Assembly (NCBI GenBank): GCA_033557835.1
Contig: JAWQRO010000303.1
Span: 1 to 43,700, forward strand
Length of the DNA stretch: 43,700 nucleotides
Reading direction: 5' to 3'
Origin: Helochares maculicollis
Lineage: Eukaryota > Arthropoda > Insecta > Coleoptera > Hydrophilidae
The notes under the pieces are model-generated. The model was not told where the DNA came from and did not search any database. It saw only the letters and a program-made list of their open reading frames with translations. Every line of letters begins with the position of its first letter. Positions within the stretch are counted from its first letter, which is position 1. The position numbers and the translations under genes were made by a program. Shown here piece by piece: positions 35,857 through 43,700 of this stretch.

Positions 35857-38279
35857 GTGGGTGTATATTCTATTTTTAGGATATCAAAACTATTCATTTC
35901 TCCTGTGAACAAAACATACCATTTAGGCACCCAAAATCAAACCTTTTAGATAAAAACGAGAACTCTAAAAAAACGTGTTAAATGATTTCATTATGAAAGT
36001 AAAATACTGATATTGATACCAATTTGCCTATAACCATCCTAAGTGTTCTTGTAGATCTTATGAAAAACCCGGTAGAACATTTACTTTGAAGCTATCAAAC
36101 GACAGTTTTGTTCTTATAACTTTTTTCAAGCAATACCTTATATTGTCTATAAGCACATTATAAAGCGGAACTAATTTTTTCTTAATTTCAAAAGTTTTTG
36201 AAATTGACAAAAACTGGTGCTACATAATAACAAACTTGTAGTCGATACATCTGATTTATAATTTATGTTATATATTTTTATAACTGTACTATAATTCGTT
36301 TTAGATGGTAATTGTTTGAATTATATTTTCTTTAACCATTATTTATATTTTGGTTTTTGGTCCAAACTAATATGATTAATCCCTACGATTTCTTAAATAC
36401 CGTTTCAATATTCTCTGTTTTTCTATTAAATTCTCGCTTGGCAATGTGAATAAAGAAGCAGACGAAATTTGATCTTCAGGATTTGGAGAATTATATGTGG
36501 AGTACTTTTAGAAATGCTGAGATTACTCTTTTTGTAATGAAATTGCTATAATTAATTTAAAGCATTTCTAGGTATTCTGAATTCGATCAGATTAATAGAA
36601 CAGCCTTGTTTTTCATATATGCTAAGGTGCTAGCATACAAATTTTTTGGATTGGCTAGTACGCCAAAAGTAGAACATTTGCTTCGTATAAATAATATATA
36701 TTTGTTTAAATTTGTAGCTATCGATGTATGCATAAGAAAATTTAAAATATGGAAACAATTGTTTCATGTGAAGAAATAGCTAATAATTGTATATAAAAGT
36801 TTTATGAGGGAATTTACAATTTTACTATTTAAACTTATCCTAAAAAACAATAATTGTATGAAATATAAATGTTCCGATCGATGTTTTGGTAAAAAGATTC
36901 TAAGCTTAGATGCAATGTCAGTAGATTGATTGCTTTGTTCATTTCCCATAAACACAATATTTTCTGTAAGTCGAAATAATTTATTATTGAAGATATTTAT
37001 CGTTTCTTGCAACTTTTAAACAATATTTTTCTCTAATATTAATAGTTTTAAAGCTTATTTAAGTAGTTTTACTGCTGTTAATTCTTCGTGTGGTAGTTCT
37101 CCTTCCGGTATAATATTTATTAAAATAAGTGATCAAACTGATAAAATGTAGCATTGCGACAATTATTGCGTGATTGGTAAATTACACATTCAGTTATCTA
37201 TTCATATTTATGGAAATAATGGTAGCAACACTTCAAAAACAATTCGATAAAATATCAATGCACAATTGACACAAAATTTAAAACTTCGCGTATATTTCAT
37301 TCAATATTATGGGAATATTGGTAAAATTCATGAAGCATTTGAAAGCAATTTGTTCCTTTTATCATACTCTAAAACAAGTAGCTTTGTAATAGTTATAATT
37401 AGAGATGAAACTTAAATTACAATATTAAGCTACATTTTTTCATGTAAAAATACAATACATTTATTTTTAGCGGGAAAGAATTCTAATGCTATACTATTTT
37501 GGAAACTTTAATTGCAAAAATGTTATTTTGAAAATACTCCAGTATACCCACTTGACAAACTTTAGTATTCTAAACAAAACGCTTTCGAACCAAGAAAATC
37601 AAGTTATTCCACTTTGCAGGGAACCGTGAACATTTCTCGCCTATCCTAGTTTGCGTTAATCAACTCCTGCAAGTCAAACGCTTGAGTCTTGTTCTTACTC
37701 TTTGTATTTACGACTTCGCTTGAAATGCCTAAAATAGTTTTAAGACACTTTGATGCTGGTATCCTAAGACGAACCAGCAACATTTAATGTAAGTATACCG
37801 TACACATACAAATTATGTTTGACATACTTGCTGTTGCATTTTGGAGCTCAGTTCAGAGAAGAGAAGAAATTTCACTTAATGTATGGAGTGGAATAAATAT
37901 TAAATGCAACTCAGGCCCTTTACCAGTTTTGATACTCTCAGCTGGTCATGTTACCCCTATTTCATTTTTGAGAAGAGCCGGGGTATAGAAATTCCAATAA
38001 ATTAAGTGGGGCATGTATAGGAATGGTTATTAGAGTTCACAATGCACTTTTATGCTCTCCAGAATGGAGAGATATGTACCATTTCCGTCCAATATCCGAC
38101 TCTACTCATACGAAATAAATCGTGGAACAAATTCTAGGCAAAGTTTTATCGAATTCTGTTCAGTTTAGACGACTTCCACAAGAGATTTTGTACAATGAGT
38201 TGTTTGATGAGGATTTACAGCTTAGTTTGTTCTGTAATCATACCGACAAGTAATGATTTTAATGGATGTTTTGTTTTAG
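35857..38279 (+). other. Intron between the loop F and TM1 exons
   Basis: 2.4 kb of AT-rich intron from a GTGGGT donor to the TTTTGTTTTAG acceptor. One 82-codon minus-strand frame (36764-37012) has no recognised features. No repeats or nested gene were recognised. Confidence 0.6.
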
Positions 38280-38448
38280 GAATGAAAAATTCTACACTTG
38301 CTGCGATGAACCATATTTGGATATCACATTCAATATCACGATGAGAAGGAAAACTCTTTTTTACACTGTTAACATCATTATACCATGCATGGGAATATCG
38401 TTTCTGACGGTGCTCACCTTCTACTTACCATCAGATAGTGGAGAAAAG
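38280..38448 (+). CDS. nAChR alpha subunit, shared exon: loop C and first membrane helix
   Basis: A 169-base exon completing the split Arg codon and adding 56 codons, ending SDSGEK before donor AAG|GTATGT. The peptide FYTCCDEPYLDITF carries the adjacent cysteines (codons 38299-38304) that define an alpha subunit and form loop C over the acetylcholine site. A potential N-glycosylation sequon (NIT) lies in DITFNITMRRK. The first transmembrane helix follows (about exon residues 26-50, LFYTVNIIIPCMGISF onward), then the short loop before pore helix TM2. The next exon (expected to start near SLSIS or TLSIS) is absent from the window. TM1 wording and loop C fit the insect alpha3/alpha4 group. Such receptors are acetylcholine-gated cation channels at insect synapses and neonicotinoid targets. 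Confidence 0.95.
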
Positions 38449-39299
38449 GTATGTTGCTAGTTTGAATGATGTTATTTAAATTGCCATTTAAATAGCTGGT
38501 TGAAACTTTTGAGCTTAGTTTTACAAAAATATTACAATCTAAATCATACCGAATTACTAAAACCTTGTAGCTTAGTTTAAGCTTGTAACCACATCAAACT
38601 CATGAATTAAAATTATACTTATGAAAATCATTCTCTTATATATGTATACCTACTAGATAATATCTAGTTCTTTGTAATTATTTGGGAAAACTATTAAAAT
38701 TTTTACGTATTTACTTAATTGAATAATTAGATATAGTTAATAGAAGCATTCATTAGAAGTTCAAAATTTTAAATTGATTTAGAGTGCTGTTATAAAACTA
38801 AAAATTTTATAAGAGACAAATAAACAGACCGAAGAACTTATTCAACAAATTATAAAAGTGTATAAAGTTTGCTATTTAAATATTTAATACAGTTTCTAGA
38901 GTTATCTTCCATACCAGAATTTTGTGATCTTATTTTGTACGCCTTTCATATTGATTAGTTTGGTCGAGCACTCGTACCCACAAGTTATTAACAAGGTTGC
39001 AAGTTGCAACTATTTAAATGACAGCTTAAAGCAACATTTTTTACATTTTATTGCAATAATAACTGGCTTCTATTTATATATAGCTTTTATAATTTAGACA
39101 CAATTAAAAAAAGTATAATAAATATATTTTTCGCAACTCTCAAAACTTTCTAAACAATAGTACAGCCACATCAACTTGCACACAAATGTTGGCAAATATT
39201 TATGAGTTGAAAAAAATATCAGAAAAAGTCAATTATATACTACTTTTTCAATTTAAAAATATTTAAGGGAAAATAATCACGATAAATATCGAGAAATAC

Positions 39300-40560
39300 A
39301 GAGGTAACAAGTCTCCACTGAATAGTGAAAATGTTAATCAGTGAAAAAAAGAAGATATCCGCTACAACAGAAACATCATTGGCTATAAACCGAAAGAAAA
39401 AACAAAGAAACTAAAAAAAAATACCAACAAATAAAAATAGAAAAATTGATGGGCATATTGGCATTAAGTGACATGTGAGAACAATATCAATAAGAGAGAT
39501 TTGCAAATAGAATATTAAATGGCACAATAAAATCATACCGAATATAAACCTAATCTATGATAGGAAAAGAATTAAGTAGAACAATTATTAGAAACAAAAC
39601 CCCAAAAGCTTTACAAGAAGTCTGTAAAAATAAAGTAATGTTATCGAGAAAATAAAGAGACAAAATTGATATTAGTCAAACTTTTGAGAAAAAACTACTG
39701 AAAAGTCTTAAGAAAAATGAGAAAAAATGAGATGTAAAGAAATGTTAATTACAAGAAGAATAAGTAGCACTGGGCATAAGAAAAGGAAGTAGTAGACATT
39801 AGGAAGTCACAGTTGCAACAATATTTAAAAAAAAACGAGTGAAAAGGACTAAACTAAGTAATCAAACTAATCAGTTAAATTTCATATGATTTACAAAATA
39901 TTGAAAAAATTAAACGTTGGAATAATATTGCTCATTGATAAAGTTTTATAGGAAACTAGTTGACATAAGAAACAAATGTAATAAAAAAAATGACATTCGT
40001 ATAGAAGACACTTAATCCGGAAAAGATAGAAGCTAAAAACAGTCGGATATATAAGAAGGGTAAATCTTAGAAAACAGTACAATCGAAGTGATAAAAAGAT
40101 AATAGAAATATTTCAAATATAATAAAAAAACACAACTAGAATTCTTAAAGACAATGTTAAAATATGTATAAATCCTTTATTTACAATTACACTTAAACAA
40201 AACTTTTGCTGTTTTCGATTACACTAAGCAAAACCATAACCATAATAAAAATAATGTTAGTGGATGACAATGAGTCAAAAGTTCGTCAAAGAATCCTTGA
40301 AAACCTAAGAAAAAAATTATTAAGATATATATGAAAATAAAAAAATATAAAAAAGATACACAATATCTACAAACAATAAAGCAATATAATAGAAAACGAG
40401 AGCAAGAGATAATGAAAATATGTGCAAACATAATAAGAATAATTTCTCCAAGAACAGGAGAAGTACCTGAGTAGATTCTTATCGAATAGAACTAAAGAGA
40501 CCTAAGAGATTAAATAAAAAACCAGCGAGAAAAAAGTGCAGAATGGACAAAAAAGAAAAA
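39300..40560 (+). other. A-rich, strand-asymmetric block
   Basis: Over roughly 1.2 kb the + strand has about twice as much A as T. For example, bases 39601-39660 hold 30 A and 13 T. Minus-strand frames here are Phe/Tyr/Leu-rich as a result. Sequences on both sides are more balanced. The cause is unknown: a decayed A-rich element or transcription-linked skew are options. Confidence 0.6.
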
Positions 40561-41832
40561 CTTTTATTATTGTAAATTATGAAACAGAGAATATAAATTC
40601 CAAGTTTTCATAAAATTTAAGTGCAAATTATCAAATGCATTGTTTAGAATTTTACTAGATAATCAATTTGCAAATATTTATCAAACTAGTGAGAACATTT
40701 TTATCACAGCTTCGTATAAACTTTTCTTAATATCTATCTTTTATATTTAGATCTACTACACATTGCAGTTTATTGTTTATACTTTAACAGTAGTTGAATA
40801 GAAATACGTTGCACTACTTACAAATATTCTTTTTTAAAGATTCTATTACTCCCAGTTAACTACTACCATGAATATTATAATTCTATAAGTGCGAATGGTT
40901 TAGCAAAATATACTTATAAATTAAAAAAAAAGTATACATGGAAATAAATACTAGCAAACCAAAATTTCCTACATTTTGCATTAAGAACATTCTTAAACCA
41001 AATTTTCATCAAACAGCAAAATCAGAGTCAACAAGCAAATATTTTAAATCTACTACAAGTATATAAATAAATTTCAAGAAATAATATTTACACACTGTTT
41101 AGAATATAAAATCGATAGTCGGGGTTACTCGAACGTCTAACAGATAAAAATGCGGTAGAAAAAACGTTTTATAAGAGCATTAAATTTAAAATGTGCCCAT
41201 ATTTAAAGCAAAATTCACTCCAAGAGTCAGCGCTTTTTCTCTCTTAAGTAGTGTCAGTTTTAATTAGAAAAGTAAGTGGTCTTGAGGAGTGAACGAGAAA
41301 GAGAAAAGGTCTTTCGCCACTAGAAAAGGGGATGATAAGAGCTTTTTCTTTTACTTAATAAATTCGGTGTGATGTAGCAGCAAAAGTGTAGTTGAAATTG
41401 CAGCCGGTTGCAAATTTTATTTGACTTGTTCTCGCTGAACAAACGGCTTGTAGAAATGAAAATCATTTTTCTCTCTCAATAATTAAAGAGGAAATCCATT
41501 TTTCAAAAGGTATATTTACACAAGGCTGCAACATTTGACAGTGGATTGTTTCAAAGAAAAGCGCAATGTGCATGTACACTTCTCGGCTACGATATTCCGG
41601 CGCTCGGCTTTGATTTATTGCTTCTGACCTGAAATAATTAATCATTCTATATACAAATAACTAATAACGGCTGTAAATAATGGTTTACAGTTTGAAATTC
41701 TGAGATTCAAACAATGGAGTGCCTCCAACAAAAGACAATTCTCTGCCAAAATCGATTATATTGTGTCAGGTTATATTTTCAATCAAAAAGTTAAGTTGCG
41801 GCAAGCACACGACAAAAACTTTTTTCTTTCAG

Positions 41833-41912
41833 GCTGGATTCAATAGAATCCTTGATGGGAATTATACAATGGCTAGTTTGGAAGAAGAATTAGGCATGAA
41901 GTGTGGAGACAT
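41833..41912 (+). other. Candidate cryptic exon
   Basis: Eighty bases lie between a good acceptor (TTTTTTCTTTCAG) and a usable donor (GTAAAC). Read in the phase left by the exon at 38448 it stays open (AGFNRILDGNYTMASLEEEL onward). It does not resemble TM2 and would shift the frame, so it would act as a poison exon if ever spliced in. Chance splice-site pairs are common in long introns. Confidence 0.2.
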
Positions 41913-43700
41913 GTAAACAAACAAAAAGTCGCGGCTCTGTTAGTTGGGGAAAGCTTTTAGGGATTAGTCAGATTTCCCGAGAAAAAAAGCTGAAACAGAA
42001 AATGAAAATTAATAAATAGCGAGTTGTTTGCGCTCAGACGAATTAATTCGCTCAAACTTCTTTTTAATTTTTCATAATCAAAAAAGTTTGTCGAATCAAG
42101 ATAATACAATTAAAAACTTTTAAGTAACTTCAGCGCCGGCCTTTAATTTTAGAAAGCAGGTATTTAATTTCTTTTGAGATTTTAATAAAATAATCGTATT
42201 TGATTAAATTTTGTCTTGAAAAAAATTAATATTTATACAAAATTTCAGATGTGACTTCCTAATATAATATATAGAGTTTAAGTGGAACTAGGACATACTT
42301 TTATTCATTATGCTGCAAACAGATTTTTCCATAGTAATAGCATTCTGTGCCTAAATTGTTTGAATTATCATTATTAGTGATGAAAATACAACCCGAATCA
42401 GTATTGCAAAAACATTCTGAGTAAAATTCTTAAAACTTATAAGCAGCACTATAATTTTTTATGTATTTTGAAAGCTTCAGTTAAAATACAAATATTAGAC
42501 TACGGCCAAGAGTGTTCTCCAGTTGCACCAACGTTGTAAATGACTGATAAATCTGTTAGCATCAAACGGACAAATATAAAAAATCAGATATCTGTACACT
42601 AATTATCTTTTATTCTAAAACAAAAATCAGTGCATTTCTCATTTTCTCTAAAGTAGATATCCAGATCAAATTAAAATAATAAATTCATAGTTCCTCCCTA
42701 ACTTCAGTAACTATATGGGGTTAATAATGATGGAGGGTTGAGAGGCCGAGATTTACGAACCCGTCAATCTCGTTTAGAGGAAATTCGATTTCAGGAGAAA
42801 GCTGGCCATCAGCAAATAGATGACAATCCCTCATTTGTAGTCTCGTCTGGTGGACGAGCGAAATGGGAGATACATAATAGCTACTGTCTAGAAACTGCAT
42901 GTTACCGTGATGGACTAATGTCACCTGATGGAGGCGATAAGTAACACTAGAGAGCTGCTCCGGGAAATTAGCAAGTTTACATCGAAGCTCTCGGCAATGT
43001 TTCAGGTATATTAACCTTGATCTAATAGAAGTGAGAGGCGGAATTCAGATAAGTTGCTTTCCAAAATGCCGTAATTTTATTGACAGATTTTTCGTAGTAG
43101 CAGAGCATGCGTTTTATAAAATTACTTTTCCAACTAGAACAGTAAACTGTGTTCATAAAAGTTATTGGTAGCAATAAGCCATGATGTTTGCAGATCAATT
43201 TTTTAACAGGCGTTGAAAATAAAATATCTACCCTCTTCTTGCACAGACGCTTGGTGGAAATGAAATAAACTTTTCTGCAACGCTTCTCAAGAACCTTCCT
43301 CGCCCCTTTCGATAGCTGTAGCTCAGTGTGGGGGAGAAGCAAACTTTTTCTCTCAAAGTAGTTGGTGGGACGACTCCATATCTTCATTTCTCTAAAATTC
43401 AGAACCTCGGGCTGAATGACAGCCTTTCAGAATTCACATTGTCATCTTTCATTTCCACTTCTATCTATTAAAATTGTCACGGAGAAGAAAAAGATACTCT
43501 AGAAATATGATGTCTGTCCTATGCGTGCCTACCGATGCCATCTCGAGTCGCTTATCGATTGAGGAGGGGGTGAAATTTTGTATGTGCAACGAAACTGGGT
43601 AAAATCTGAAGACACTTTACAGTTTAAATTTGCAAAATTTTAGGTTTTGAGAATTTCAAATAAAACTAATGATTATAGATTGAGTTGCTTCCACGTTCTT

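Larger units (their letters stand above)
38449..43700 (+). other. Start of the intron before the TM2 exon; no further exon found
   Basis: At least 5.2 kb of intron. It includes a strongly A-rich block (about 39300-40560), a candidate cryptic exon (41833-41912), a stretch open on both strands at 42721-42944, and a 121-codon minus-strand frame (43022-43387). None of these frames is recognised. No TM2-TM4 coding sequence was seen, so the 3' end of the gene lies outside. Confidence 0.55.

Overview
The window looks like AT-rich insect genomic DNA. Four coding exons of a nicotinic acetylcholine receptor (nAChR) alpha subunit lie on the + strand in very long introns. They encode the Cys-loop, the vicinal-cysteine loop C and the first membrane helix. 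The peptides fit the insect alpha3/alpha4-like group. Two interchangeable versions of the Cys-loop exon point most specifically to insect nAChR alpha4, where an exon 4/4' choice is known. I cannot name the species or order.

Layout. Bases 1-22 match an Illumina read-2 adapter at 20 of 22 positions and run straight into an (AT)n tract, so the window probably starts at a contig edge. Exons 1-3 of the receptor were not found and would lie upstream or on another contig. Bases 70-14143 are intronic for the receptor. They hold a single-exon, 306-codon gene on the opposite strand (7123-8043) encoding an unrecognised coiled-coil, Pro/Tyr-rich, His-rich-tailed protein. That gene lies between two inverted copies of a roughly 0.8 kb interspersed repeat (3500-4280 and 9216-9995; a third, eroded copy is near 4690-4905). 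A decayed mariner transposon occupies 10803-11906.

The two alternative exons are 14144-14324 and 22661-22841, each exactly 181 nt. Skipping both or including both shifts the reading frame, so only one can be used per transcript. The shared downstream exons are 35741-35856 and 38280-38448. The next exon (membrane helix 2) was not found before the window ends. Each alternative exon is followed closely by a sizeable inverted repeat. Their 5' splice sites differ sharply (GTAAGT versus GTTCGC).

The most interesting proposal here is a splice-choice module: equal-length, frame-incompatible exons, unequal donors, and predicted RNA hairpins just past each donor. The exon duplication and frame logic are directly visible. 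The regulatory role of the hairpins is inference. The remaining tens of kilobases are intron with simple repeats, a small minisatellite, a strongly A-rich block (about 39300-40560) and scattered short open frames that I do not consider genes.
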